DNA of 25,831 nt from JBNKFQ01 sp050289385 (GTDB lineage Bacteria > Pseudomonadota > Gammaproteobacteria > Pseudomonadales > Porticoccaceae). A program made the position numbers and the translations under genes. Below, one piece after another: positions 1 through 6,784 of this stretch (the first letter of the stretch is position 1; every line of letters begins with the position of its first letter). The notes below the pieces were generated by a model. That model had not been told where the DNA came from. It saw only the letters and a program-made list of their open reading frames with translations, and did not search any database. The DNA is taken from assembly GCA_050289385.1 (NCBI GenBank), contig JBNKFQ010000240.1, positions 1 to 25,831 on the forward strand. The letters run 5' to 3'.

Positions 1-33
1 CAGCTTGCACTTGGGTCCTATATATCTTGCCAT
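1..33 (-). CDS. rpsD: 30S ribosomal protein S4, N-terminal fragment
   Basis: Only the first 11 codons are inside the window. They read MARYIGPKCKL, the characteristic start of bacterial S4, an early 16S rRNA-binding assembly protein. In E. coli S4 is also the translational repressor of the alpha operon. A GAGGGG Shine-Dalgarno lies about 9 bases before the ATG at position 33. The gene follows rpsK by 15 bases, the standard alpha-operon order rpsM-rpsK-rpsD. The rest of the gene lies beyond position 1. The identification rests on this short peptide plus gene order. Confidence 0.9.
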   Translation of the reverse strand, partial: MARYIGPKCKL

Positions 34-48
34 CTTCTATGCCCCTCG

Positions 49-441
49 TTATACGCGACGTTTTTTCGGCGGACGACATCCGTTATGCGGTATCGGCGTC
101 ACGTCGGTAATGTTGGTGATTTTAAAGCCAGCGTTATTCAACGCGCGAACCGCGGATTCACGGCCAGGGCCCGGGCCCTTGACGTCAACCTCGAGGTTTT
201 TCAAACCGTATTCCTGAGCCGCAACACCTGCCCGTTCTGCTGCAACCTGAGCAGCAAACGGGGTGCTTTTGCGAGAACCACGGAAACCGGAACCACCCGC
301 AGTGGCCCAGCTCAGGGCGTTGCCCTGACGGTCTGTAATAGTGATGATGGTATTGTTGAAGGACGCATGAACATGCGCGATACCGTCAACAACTGTCTTT
401 TTAACTTTCTTGCGAACCGTTTTTTGTCCTGGCTTTGCCAT
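49..441 (-). CDS. rpsK: 30S ribosomal protein S11
   Basis: S11 is a small-subunit platform protein that binds 16S rRNA and contacts the mRNA exit region near S7 and S18. The product is 130 residues (E. coli 129). It has a basic N-terminus (AKPGQKTVRKKVKK), the family core HVHASFNNTIITITD near residues 23-37, GGSGFRGSRKSTPFAAQ, and the typical tail IPHNGCRPPKKRRV. It starts at ATG 6 bases after the rpsM stop and precedes rpsD, so translation is probably coupled along the alpha operon. Nothing unusual is seen. Confidence 0.98.
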   Translation of the reverse strand: MAKPGQKTVRKKVKKTVVDGIAHVHASFNNTIITITDRQGNALSWATAGGSGFRGSRKSTPFAAQVAAERAGVAAQEYGLKNLEVDVKGPGPGRESAVRALNNAGFKITNITDVTPIPHNGCRPPKKRRV

Positions 442-447
442 AGCAAA

Positions 448-804
448 TTATCTCTTGATGGGCTTGCGCGGGCCCTTGCGGGTGCGTGCGTTAGTCTTTG
501 TGCGCTGGCCACGCAGCGGCAAGCTGCGACGATGGCGCAGGCCGCGGTAACAACCGAGGTCCATCAAGCGCTTGATATTCATACTAACTTCCCGACGCAA
601 GTCCCCCTCAACGCTTCGCTTTGCTACAGCTTCACGTACGGAGTCCATCTGCGCGTCGGAGAGATCAGCTATCTTTACATCTTCCGCAACACCGACTTCA
701 GCGCAGATTGCTTTAGCGGTTGTGCGGCCGATCCCGAATACATAGGTGAGAGAAACCACCGCATGCTTGTTATCGGGGATATTGACACCGGAAATACGGG
801 CCAT
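448..804 (-). CDS. rpsM: 30S ribosomal protein S13
   Basis: S13 sits in the head of the small subunit and forms intersubunit bridges and P-site tRNA contacts. The product is 118 residues, equal to E. coli. It shows the N-terminal MARISGVNIPDNKH, the helix-two-turn-helix motif around YVFGIGRTTAKAIC (residues 21-34), the GLRHRRSLPLRGQRTKTNARTRKG segment, and a basic tail. It is the first gene of the alpha operon and lies 178 bases after rpmJ, the widest gap in the spc-alpha stretch. A GGAG Shine-Dalgarno precedes the ATG. In E. coli this start is where S4 represses translation through a leader pseudoknot. Confidence 0.98.
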   Translation of the reverse strand: MARISGVNIPDNKHAVVSLTYVFGIGRTTAKAICAEVGVAEDVKIADLSDAQMDSVREAVAKRSVEGDLRREVSMNIKRLMDLGCYRGLRHRRSLPLRGQRTKTNARTRKGPRKPIKR

Positions 805-942
805 TCACATTCTCCACAGTTTATAAGTGCTTTTAAGCTCTTTTACTTCAATCAGGCAACCCTGACAACACAGGCCACCATCTAACAAACTCGAACTGTT
901 TTTAAACAGCTTTGCCAGACCCGGATTTGACCCTGATCTGAG
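805..942 (-). promoter_or_regulatory. Presumed leader region of the alpha operon
   Basis: This stretch lies between the hairpin after rpmJ and the rpsM start. Read on the minus strand it holds CTGTTTAAAAACAG, a 6-bp stem with a 2-base loop. It also holds a CAGG block that could pair with a CCTG on either side, so exclusive or pseudoknotted folds are possible. A possible sigma-70 promoter is TTGTCA at 863-868, 17 bases, then TAAAAG at 840-845, which would leave a short leader. E. coli has an S4-binding pseudoknot at this place. I cannot show that fold here, so both the promoter and the regulatory role are inference. Confidence 0.35.
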
Positions 943-977
943 CAAAAAAGGCGCAAGAGGATAGCTTCACACGCGCC
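943..977 (-). terminator. Terminator-like hairpin after rpmJ (end of spc operon)
   Basis: On the minus strand GGCGC and GCGCC are separated by 18 bases and followed directly by TTTTTT and a G. The G:C stem plus six T's just downstream of the rpmJ stop suggests a weak intrinsic terminator or attenuator between spc and alpha genes. The loop is long and the perfect stem is only 5 bp, so read-through into rpsM is likely. Confidence 0.5.
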
Positions 978-982
978 AAAAA

Positions 983-1099
983 TCAACCCTGGCGTTGCTT
1001 GTGGCGCGGCTCAGCGCTACAAATTACGCGGGCTACTCCCTTGCGCTTGACAACCTTGCAGTTGCGACACATTTTTTTTACTGACGCACGTACTTTCAT
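983..1099 (-). CDS. rpmJ: 50S ribosomal protein L36
   Basis: This 38-codon gene encodes L36, the smallest large-subunit protein, bound to 23S rRNA near the base of the stalk. The translation opens MKVRASVKKMCRNCKVVKR and ends PRHKQRQG. Cys11, Cys14, Cys27 and His33 form the zinc ribbon, so this is the zinc-binding (C+) type. The length equals the E. coli protein. It starts at ATG 18 bases after the secY stop, the usual last position in a spc operon. If a zinc-free paralogue exists for zinc starvation, it is elsewhere in the genome. Confidence 0.97.
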   Translation of the reverse strand: MKVRASVKKMCRNCKVVKRKGVARVICSAEPRHKQRQG

Positions 1100-1117
1100 C
1101 GTTATACCTCAATCCTG

Positions 1118-2446
1118 TCAGCGAGATCCGCTGCCACTGCCTTTCAAGTTGGACTTCTTCATCAGCGATTCGTATTGCTGACTCATCAAATGGGACTGTA
1201 CCTGGGCCATAAAGTCCATAGTCACCACTACTGCAATCAGCAACGAAGTGCCGCCCAGATAAAACGGAATATTAAACGGCCCACGCAGAATCTCGGGTAA
1301 CAGACAAACACCTGCTATATAAATACCACCGACGACAGTGAGACGGGTCAACACTCCATCCACATATTTCGCCGTCTGCTCTCCGGGTCGTATGCCCGGA
1401 AGGTAGGCTCCACCACGCTTCAGGTTGTCTGCCACTTCCTTTGGATTGAACATCAAGGCTGTATAAAAAAAGCAGAAGAAAATGATCAAACCTGCGAACA
1501 GCAAAAAGTAGAGCGGTTGTCCCGGACCAATAAAAAGGGTGATGTCACTTACCCAACCTGGAACATTGGCGCCCTGACCAAACCATTGCGACAATGACGC
1601 GGGAAATAACAAAATACTGCTGGCAAATATTGCAGGTATGACACCCGCCATATTGACTTTGAGCGGCAAATGACTGGTTTGTGCAGCGTATGCCTTGCGC
1701 CCTTGCTGACGCTGGGCATAGTTAACAGTGATTCGGCGTTGGCCTCGTTCCATGAATACCACAAAGTAGACGACAGCAACCGCCAGCAGGCCAACAAACA
1801 AGAGCGCCAACATGTGAATTTCACCCTGTCGGGCAGATTCGATAGCCTGACCGACAGCACTCGGCATGCCAGCGACAATACCGGCAAAGATCAACATGGA
1901 TATGCCGTTACCAACACCGCGCTCGGTAATCTGCTCACCCAGCCACATCATAAACACGGCACCAGTGACCAAAGTAACCACCGCCGTGAAATAAAAGGTA
2001 ATGCCGGGGTCGTAGGCCAGACCCTGTGCACCCAGACCAACCGCAAGCGCAGTACCCTGAACGGTAGCGAGCAGCACAGTACCATAGCGAGTGTACTGGT
2101 TGATTTTGCGCCGACCAGCGTCGCCTTCTTTCTTCAACTGTTCCAGTGAGGGTGTCACAGCCGACATCAACTGCATGATAATAGATGCAGATATATATGG
2201 CATCACGCCCAGCGCGAGAATACTCATGTTTTTCAAGGCGCCACCCGAAAACATGTTCACCATATCCAGAATGGTGCCCTGATTCTGGTTAAACAGATCT
2301 GCCAACCGGTCCGGGTCAATACCGGGAACCGGAATATGCACACCGATACGGTAAACAACGATCGCCATAAACAAAAAGCGCAAGCGAGCCATCAGCTCGC
2401 TCAAGCCTTTCTGATTGCCCATTGGCAAATTACCGGGTTTGGCCAT
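1118..2446 (-). CDS. secY: Protein translocase channel subunit SecY
   Basis: SecY is the ten-helix inner-membrane pore of the SecYEG translocon, which exports unfolded proteins with SecA and inserts membrane proteins with the ribosome and SRP. The product is 442 residues (E. coli 443). It shows the cytoplasmic N-terminus (LSELMARLRFLFMAIVVYRIG), the plug-region sequence GGALKNMSILALGVMPYISASIIMQL, and many long hydrophobic segments. The basic cytoplasmic loop with ERGQRRITVNYAQRQ and the later loop FNPKEVADNLKRGGAYLPGIRPG are where ribosome and SecA contact the family. It is the only non-ribosomal gene of the spc cluster and lies 38 bases after rplO. The ATG at 2446 is preceded by AGGT. Confidence 0.98.
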   Translation of the reverse strand: MAKPGNLPMGNQKGLSELMARLRFLFMAIVVYRIGVHIPVPGIDPDRLADLFNQNQGTILDMVNMFSGGALKNMSILALGVMPYISASIIMQLMSAVTPSLEQLKKEGDAGRRKINQYTRYGTVLLATVQGTALAVGLGAQGLAYDPGITFYFTAVVTLVTGAVFMMWLGEQITERGVGNGISMLIFAGIVAGMPSAVGQAIESARQGEIHMLALLFVGLLAVAVVYFVVFMERGQRRITVNYAQRQQGRKAYAAQTSHLPLKVNMAGVIPAIFASSILLFPASLSQWFGQGANVPGWVSDITLFIGPGQPLYFLLFAGLIIFFCFFYTALMFNPKEVADNLKRGGAYLPGIRPGEQTAKYVDGVLTRLTVVGGIYIAGVCLLPEILRGPFNIPFYLGGTSLLIAVVVTMDFMAQVQSHLMSQQYESLMKKSNLKGSGSGSR

Positions 2447-2484
2447 AATTACCTACCTGAAGAGCCTGTCCAGACTCTTCAACC

Positions 2485-2934
2485 TTAACCTTTGTCTTCA
2501 AGATCTTCGACTTTACCACCAGCTGCTTCGATAGCAGCCCGCGCACCTTTAGTCACGGCAAGACCCTTGACCGTTACTGCACGATTCAGCTCGCCAGACA
2601 AGAAAATTTTGGCGCGCTTGATGCTCGCATGAATCAATCCAGCTTGCCGCAGCCCTTCAAGGGTAATAACGTCGCCGTCTACCTTGTTGAGTTCTGCCAG
2701 GCGAATCTCATCACTAACCATGGAGATACGCGAGGTAAAACCGTATTTCGGCAGACGCTTCTGCAACGGCATTTGGCCGCCTTCGAAACCGGGCTTGACT
2801 CGACCGCCTGAACGGGACTTTTGACCCTTGTGGCCACGACCACCGGTTTTGCCCAGTCCGCTACCAATACCACGGCCGACACGCTTGCCTTCTTTCACTC
2901 GTCCGGGAGCCGGACTCAGCGTATTGAGACGCAT
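2485..2934 (-). CDS. rplO: 50S ribosomal protein L15
   Basis: L15 is a late-assembly large-subunit protein that threads a long glycine- and arginine-rich N-terminal arm into 23S rRNA. The product is 149 residues (E. coli 144). Residues 1-55 contain MRLNTLSPAPGRVKEGKRVGRG, GKTGGRGHKGQKSRSGG and the FEGGQMPLQKRLPK signature. The C-terminal globular part ends AAIEAAGGKVEDLEDKG. The ATG lies 3 bases after the rpmD stop, so translation of the two is probably coupled. Confidence 0.98.
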   Translation of the reverse strand: MRLNTLSPAPGRVKEGKRVGRGIGSGLGKTGGRGHKGQKSRSGGRVKPGFEGGQMPLQKRLPKYGFTSRISMVSDEIRLAELNKVDGDVITLEGLRQAGLIHASIKRAKIFLSGELNRAVTVKGLAVTKGARAAIEAAGGKVEDLEDKG

Positions 2935-2937
2935 TGC

Positions 2938-3129
2938 TTACTCTCCCTCGACCTTAACCATGTAATTAACTTTGTTGACCATACCGCGAACGGAAGGTGT
3001 ATCTTCTACTTCTACAGTGTGCCCAATGCGGCGCAACCCGATACCTGCGACACAGGCTTTGTGGGCCGGCAGACGACCGCTGGTGCTACGCACCTGGGTC
3101 ACTTTGATCATTTTCTTTGCTTTAGCCAT
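2938..3129 (-). CDS. rpmD: 50S ribosomal protein L30
   Basis: L30 is a small alpha-beta large-subunit protein. The product is 63 residues, slightly longer than the 59 of E. coli because of extra N-terminal residues (MAKAKKMIKVTQVRS). The family signature GLRRIGHTVEVEDTPSVRGMVNKV is clear. The gene sits 77 bases after rpsE, whereas E. coli has almost no gap there, and 3 bases before rplO. Absence from archaeal-type positions is not an issue, since the context is the standard bacterial spc order. Confidence 0.97.
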   Translation of the reverse strand: MAKAKKMIKVTQVRSTSGRLPAHKACVAGIGLRRIGHTVEVEDTPSVRGMVNKVNYMVKVEGE

Positions 3130-3167
3130 GATTCCTTACTCTGCACTGTACCTTTAATACCGCAAGA

Positions 3168-3190
3168 TGGATTAGCGTCAGCATAATCCA
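3168..3190 (-). other. Hairpin in the rpsE-rpmD gap
   Basis: TGGATTA and TAATCCA form a perfect 7-bp stem around a 9-base loop, inside the 77-base gap between the rpsE stop and the rpmD start. No T run follows, so it is not an intrinsic terminator. It could be a processing or stability element. Confidence 0.5.
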
Positions 3191-3206
3191 CCAATATTTG
3201 CCGACC

Positions 3207-3713
3207 TCAGATAATTTCTTCCGCGGTTTTACCACGCTTGGCTGCAACTTCTTCAGGCGATTTCATGTTTTGCAAAGCCTTGAAGGTTGCACGCACCACG
3301 TTTACCGGGCTGGTGGAACCGTAACACTTGGCGAGAACGTTCTGTACGCCAGCGATTTCCAGCACAGCACGCATCGCGCCACCGGCAATAACACCGGTAC
3401 CCGCCGAAGCCGGTTGCATATAAATTTTGGAAGCGCCGTGGTTGGCCTTGATCGGGTATTGAATGGTGTCGCCTTTCAACTGCACATGAATCATGTTGCG
3501 ACGAGCCGCTTCCATAGCTTTTTGAATCGCTTGCGGTACCTCACGTGCCTTGCCGCGACCAAAACCGACTTTGCCATTGCCATCGCCAACCACTGTCAAG
3601 GCAGTAAAACCGAAAATACGACCGCCTTTTACCGTTTTGGCTACACGGTTGACCTGCACCAGTTTTTCCTGAAAACCTTCTGCTGATGCGTCTTGCTGCT
3701 GTTCATTCGCCAT
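3207..3713 (-). CDS. rpsE: 30S ribosomal protein S5
   Basis: S5 lies at the mRNA entry channel and affects decoding accuracy and helicase activity on mRNA. The product is 168 residues (E. coli 167). It has the double-stranded RNA-binding N-domain with LVQVNRVAKTVKGGRIFGF (about residues 18-36) and GDGNGKVGFGRGKAREVPQAI. The C-domain contains GTGVIAGGAMRAVLEIAGVQNVLAKCYGS. The loop around residues 20-30, where spectinomycin-resistance changes occur in E. coli, shows no deletion. It starts at ATG 11 bases after rplR, with AGGG upstream. Confidence 0.98.
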   Translation of the reverse strand: MANEQQQDASAEGFQEKLVQVNRVAKTVKGGRIFGFTALTVVGDGNGKVGFGRGKAREVPQAIQKAMEAARRNMIHVQLKGDTIQYPIKANHGASKIYMQPASAGTGVIAGGAMRAVLEIAGVQNVLAKCYGSTSPVNVVRATFKALQNMKSPEEVAAKRGKTAEEII

Positions 3714-3724
3714 AATGCTAACCC

Positions 3725-4075
3725 TTAGAATTCCAGTCCGCCTTCACGCGCCGCTTCTGCCAACGCCTTTAAACGACCGTGGTATTTGAAGCCGCTGCGA
3801 TCAAACGCAACCCTGGAGATGCCCGCCTCTTTTGCCCGCTCGGCAACCAGTGCCCCAACGGATCGAGCGGCATCAACATTGCCAGTGTTGCCACCGCGCA
3901 GACTCTTGTCCAACGTAGAGGCACTCGCCAACACGCGATCGCCTTCCGGGGCAATCACTTGCGCGTATATGTGGCGCGGAGTGCGATGGATGCTTAATCG
4001 GCTCTGCCCCAGTTCGCGAATCTTCATGCGAGCGCGGCGGGCACGACGTAAACGAGATACTTTTTTGTCGCTCAT
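3725..4075 (-). CDS. rplR: 50S ribosomal protein L18
   Basis: L18 binds 5S rRNA with L5 and L25 and helps attach it to the large subunit. The product is 116 residues (E. coli 117). The arginine-rich N-terminus (MSDKKVSRLRRARRARMKIREL) is followed by RLSIHRTPRHIYAQVIAPEGDRVLASAST. The core VGALVAERAKEAGISRVAFDRSGFKYHGRLKALAEAAREGGLEF is a near-complete family signature. It lies 8 bases after rplF and 11 bases before rpsE, in standard spc order. Confidence 0.98.
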   Translation of the reverse strand: MSDKKVSRLRRARRARMKIRELGQSRLSIHRTPRHIYAQVIAPEGDRVLASASTLDKSLRGGNTGNVDAARSVGALVAERAKEAGISRVAFDRSGFKYHGRLKALAEAAREGGLEF

Positions 4076-4083
4076 AATCAGAC

Positions 4084-4617
4084 CTATTTCTTCTTCGCTT
4101 CTTTACGACGCACGTGCTCATCAGCGTAGCGAACACCTTTGCCCTTGTATGGCTCAGGCGGACGATATGCACGAATTTCGGCGGCTACCTGACCCAGCAA
4201 TTGCTTGTCAGCAGAATGCAATACAATGTCGGTTTGACTGGTGCACTCTGCTTTCACGCCTTCCGGCAATACATATTCAACAGGGTGGGAAAAACCCAGA
4301 GTGAGGTTTAACTTGCTGCCTTGCACGGCGGCACGATAACCAACACCGATTAGCTGCAATTTTTTCTCAAAGCCCGTACTGACCCCAACCACCATATTGT
4401 TGACAAGGGCTCGCGTGGTACCAGCCAGGGCACGCGAGGCCTTGGCGCCATTTTTGGCGGAAAAGGTCAATACCTTGTCGTCTTGCTTTACCTCGACTGA
4501 CGAGTGAATTGCCTGATTCAGCTCGCCCTTGCCGCCTTTTACAGAGATCTGATCGGAGCTCAGATTAACGGTCACTCCACCCGGAATCTCAACGGGACTG
4601 TTTGCTACTCTGGACAT
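4084..4617 (-). CDS. rplF: 50S ribosomal protein L6
   Basis: L6 is built from two repeated domains and binds 23S rRNA near the factor-binding site. The product is 177 residues, the same as E. coli. It begins MSRVANSPVEIPGGVTV and carries GVGYRAAVQGSKLNLTLGFSHPVEY and the C-terminal signature ADKQLLGQVAAEIRAYRPPEPYKGKGVRYADE. The frame stays open upstream to 4674, inside rpsH. I chose the ATG at 4617 because AAGGGAG lies about 8 bases before it and because it matches the family start. It lies 13 bases after the rpsH stop. Confidence 0.98.
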   Translation of the reverse strand: MSRVANSPVEIPGGVTVNLSSDQISVKGGKGELNQAIHSSVEVKQDDKVLTFSAKNGAKASRALAGTTRALVNNMVVGVSTGFEKKLQLIGVGYRAAVQGSKLNLTLGFSHPVEYVLPEGVKAECTSQTDIVLHSADKQLLGQVAAEIRAYRPPEPYKGKGVRYADEHVRRKEAKKK

Positions 4618-4630
4618 ATCGGCAACTCCC

Positions 4631-5023
4631 TTAAAAGACAGTGCAAAGCACTTCGCCACCGACACCAGCGGCACGCGCTGCGCGATCAGTCATCACACCT
4701 GATGAGGTGGAAACAATCGCAATACCCAGCCCATCGCGAACTTTGGGCACCTCGCCAGAACCGGCGTAATAACGCAGACCAGGACGACTGGCGCGGGCAA
4801 TTTCTTCAATTACCGGCTTGCCTTCATAATATTTCAGGTCAATGGTCAGTTCCGGTTTTACACCTTCACTTACCTTAAAACCCTCAATGTAACCTTCTGC
4901 CTCCAGCACCTTTGCCACCGCAACCTTGATCTTGGATGACGGCATATTGACAATAATCTTGCCACGCTGGTGGGCATTGCGGATTCGGGTCAGCATATCT
5001 GCCAACGGATCTTGCATACTCAT
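4631..5023 (-). CDS. rpsH: 30S ribosomal protein S8
   Basis: S8 is a primary 16S rRNA-binding protein of the central domain. In E. coli it also represses spc operon translation by binding mRNA near the rplE start. The product is 130 residues, equal to E. coli. It shows MSMQDPLADMLTRIRNAHQRG, the middle segment IEGFKVSEG, and the C-terminal GLGIAIVSTSSGVMTDRAARAAGVGGEVLCTVF signature. The second in-frame ATG at codon 3 is an alternative start. It lies 18 bases after rpsN. Confidence 0.98.
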   Translation of the reverse strand: MSMQDPLADMLTRIRNAHQRGKIIVNMPSSKIKVAVAKVLEAEGYIEGFKVSEGVKPELTIDLKYYEGKPVIEEIARASRPGLRYYAGSGEVPKVRDGLGIAIVSTSSGVMTDRAARAAGVGGEVLCTVF

Positions 5024-5041
5024 CGTATTCGCTCCTGAACC

Positions 5042-5347
5042 TTACCAGCTTGCCTTTACCAAACCCGGCACATCACCACGCATGGCTGCTTCACGCAGCT
5101 TGTTGCGGCACAGGCCGAATTTGCGATAAACCCCGTGGGGACGACCGGTCAGACGGCAGCGACGACGCTGCCGTGTCGGACTCGCATCACGCGGTAATTT
5201 TTGCAGTTGTACTTGCGCCTGCCACACTTCTTCCTCGGAAGAATTGGGGTTTTTAATAACCGCCTTGAGTTCTGCGCGCTTGCCGGCGTATCTGGCTACT
5301 GCTTTTGTACGCCTCTTTTCGCGCTGTATCATTGATGTCTTTGCCAT
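5042..5347 (-). CDS. rpsN: 30S ribosomal protein S14, zinc-free type
   Basis: S14 binds 16S rRNA in the head of the small subunit. The product is 101 residues, equal to the E. coli long form. It lacks the paired CxxC motifs of the short zinc-binding type and has only two cysteines. Signatures are MAKTSMIQREKRRTKAV at the N-terminus and LPRDASPTRQRRRCRLTGRPHGVYRKFGLCRNKLRE in the C-terminal half. It lies 11 bases after rplE. The gene therefore represents the zinc-independent S14 that is usual in gammaproteobacteria. Confidence 0.98.
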   Translation of the reverse strand: MAKTSMIQREKRRTKAVARYAGKRAELKAVIKNPNSSEEEVWQAQVQLQKLPRDASPTRQRRRCRLTGRPHGVYRKFGLCRNKLREAAMRGDVPGLVKASW

Positions 5348-5358
5348 TTACCCGATCC

Positions 5359-5898
5359 TCAGTTCTTCAGCGGGAAGTTGAACGCACGCAACAGTGCGCG
5401 ACCTTCATCGTTGTTACGGGCGGTGGTGGTAACCGTTATATCCAGACCGCGTAATGTATCAACTTTGTCGTAGTCAATTTCCGGGAAGATAATTTGTTCG
5501 GAGACACCCATGGCAAAGTTACCGCGACCATCGAACGACTTCGGGCTAATGCCACGAAAATCGCGAATACGCGGAATCGCAATACCAATCAGACGCTCGA
5601 GAAACTCATACATACGTTCACGACGCAGAGTTACCTTGCAACCAATTGGCCAACCTTCGCGGACCTTGAAGCCAGCGATGGATTTGCGTGCACGGGTTAC
5701 CACGACCTTCTGACCGGAGATAAGCTCCAGATCAGCAACAGCGTTTTCCAGGATTTTTTTATCACCCAGAGCTTCGCCGACACCCATATTCAGGGTTATC
5801 TTGCTGATGCGGGGTACTTCCATCACATTCGCCAATCCCAGCTCTTCTTTCAACCGGGGAGCGATCTCTTTTAAATAAACTTCTTTTAACCTTGCCAT
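5359..5898 (-). CDS. rplE: 50S ribosomal protein L5
   Basis: L5 binds 5S rRNA and contacts P-site tRNA and the small-subunit head. The product is 179 residues, identical in length to E. coli. It shows RLKEELGLANVMEVPRISKITLNMGVGEA, the KVVVTRARKSIAGFKVREG motif and LRGLDITVTTTARNNDEGRALLRAFNFP at the end. AAGGTG lies 6 bases before the ATG. The gap to rplX is 86 bases, longer than usual, and contains a 13-bp duplication and a short frame that overlaps this start. In E. coli the S8 repressor site of the spc operon is at this start. Confidence 0.98.
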   Translation of the reverse strand: MARLKEVYLKEIAPRLKEELGLANVMEVPRISKITLNMGVGEALGDKKILENAVADLELISGQKVVVTRARKSIAGFKVREGWPIGCKVTLRRERMYEFLERLIGIAIPRIRDFRGISPKSFDGRGNFAMGVSEQIIFPEIDYDKVDTLRGLDITVTTTARNNDEGRALLRAFNFPLKN

Positions 5899-5972
5899 TT
5901 CAGCACCTTGATTGAGTACGTTTTGTGCACTCGTCTTTCTTGCTCAAACTTCTTCAGCTCTTTATCAGACAT
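5886..5972 (-). CDS. Possible 28-residue leader peptide overlapping the rplE start
   Basis: An ATG frame of 28 codons fills the rplX-rplE gap. It encodes MSDKELKKFEQERRVHKTYS followed by IKVLKWQG and ends at a TAA inside rplE codons 3-4, in another frame. The product would be small, charged and basic. I recognise no family. No strong Shine-Dalgarno precedes its ATG, which lies in the first half of a 13-bp duplication. It could couple rplE translation to upstream ribosomes, or it could be a chance frame. The evidence is only that the frame is open. Confidence 0.2.
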   Translation of the reverse strand: MSDKELKKFEQERRVHKTYSIKVLKWQG

Positions 5973-5989
5973 CAAGATCAGACATCAAG
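5964..5989 (-). repeat. 13-bp perfect tandem duplication at the rplX stop
   Basis: The 13-mer atcagacatcaag (plus strand) occurs twice in a row at 5964-5976 and 5977-5989. The second copy contains the rplX stop codon, so the repeat begins in the last codons of rplX and extends into the gap. Each copy contributes an ATG on the minus strand. It looks like a recent slippage or duplication event. Confidence 0.85.
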
Positions 5990-6302
5990 CGTCAACAGCT
6001 TCGCCACTGGACTTGAAAACCCGAATTTTTTTGCCGTCTTCCAGCACTTTGAAACCGACCCGATCGGCTTTTTTGGTTGCAGCGTTAAAGACCGCAACGT
6101 TGGAAACTTGTATCGGCGCCTCTTTTTCAATAATGCCACCCGGTACGCCCGCCTGGGGGTTGGGCTTCTGGTGTTTTTTCACCATCTGCACGCCACTGAC
6201 GATCAGACGATCGTTTTCCAGCACTCGCAACACTTTGCCACGCTTGCCTTTGTCACGACCGGCGATCACGATTACTTCGTCATCACGCTTGATCTTACGC
6301 AT
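5985..6302 (-). CDS. rplX: 50S ribosomal protein L24
   Basis: L24 is an assembly-initiating large-subunit protein with an N-terminal KOW domain that binds domain I of 23S rRNA. The product is 105 residues (E. coli 104). It begins MRKIKRDDEVIVIAGRDKGKRGKV, which is the KOW motif, and continues with VSGVQMVKKHQKPNPQAGVPGGIIEKEAPI. The gene lies 78 bases after rplN and 86 before rplE. An AGAGGAAAGGG Shine-Dalgarno precedes the ATG. The stop codon overlaps a 13-bp duplication. Confidence 0.98.
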   Translation of the reverse strand: MRKIKRDDEVIVIAGRDKGKRGKVLRVLENDRLIVSGVQMVKKHQKPNPQAGVPGGIIEKEAPIQVSNVAVFNAATKKADRVGFKVLEDGKKIRVFKSSGEAVDA

Positions 6303-6380
6303 AACCCTTTCCTCTAATCTCTGACTATTCTCGACTCACCAACCCAAAAGAAGGCAAGTCCCGGAGAAAGTCACAACGAC

Positions 6381-6749
6381 TTACAAAACTTCCGGTGCCA
6401 AAGAAACAATTTTCATAAACTTTTCAGTACGCAGCTCACGTGTAACCGGCCCAAAAATACGAGTGCCGATAGGTGCATAAGATGCGCTCAACATTACCGC
6501 CGCGTTATCGTCAAATTTGATCAGGCTGCCATCGGGACGGCGCACACCTTTTTTGGTACGCACAACCACGGCGTCGAGCACCTGGCCTTTTTTAACCTTG
6601 CCGCGAGGAATGGCTTCCTTGACGGTAACCTTGATAATATCGCCAACACCGGCGTAACGGCGGTGAGAACCGCCCAACACCTTGATACACATCACGCGAC
6701 GCGCACCACTGTTGTCTGCCACATCCAGGTATGATTCTGTTTGGATCAT
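6381..6749 (-). CDS. rplN: 50S ribosomal protein L14
   Basis: L14 is a conserved beta-barrel protein on the intersubunit face, where it takes part in bridges to 16S rRNA. In other bacteria it binds the silencing factor RsfS. The product is 122 residues (E. coli 123). It begins MIQTESYLDVADNSGARRVMCIKVLGG and contains the signature AVVVRTKKGVRRPDGSLIKFDDNAAVM. It lies only 35 bases after rpsQ. In E. coli the spc promoter lies in a longer gap at this place, so this gene is probably transcribed from the S10 promoter here. Confidence 0.98.
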   Translation of the reverse strand: MIQTESYLDVADNSGARRVMCIKVLGGSHRRYAGVGDIIKVTVKEAIPRGKVKKGQVLDAVVVRTKKGVRRPDGSLIKFDDNAAVMLSASYAPIGTRIFGPVTRELRTEKFMKIVSLAPEVL

Positions 6750-6784
6750 CGCTTTACTCCGAACCCGTTACTGCTGCCTGAGGA

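Noticed and set aside
4618..4674. An upstream start for L6 inside rpsH
   Set aside because: The ATG at 4617 has the better Shine-Dalgarno and matches the family N-terminus exactly.
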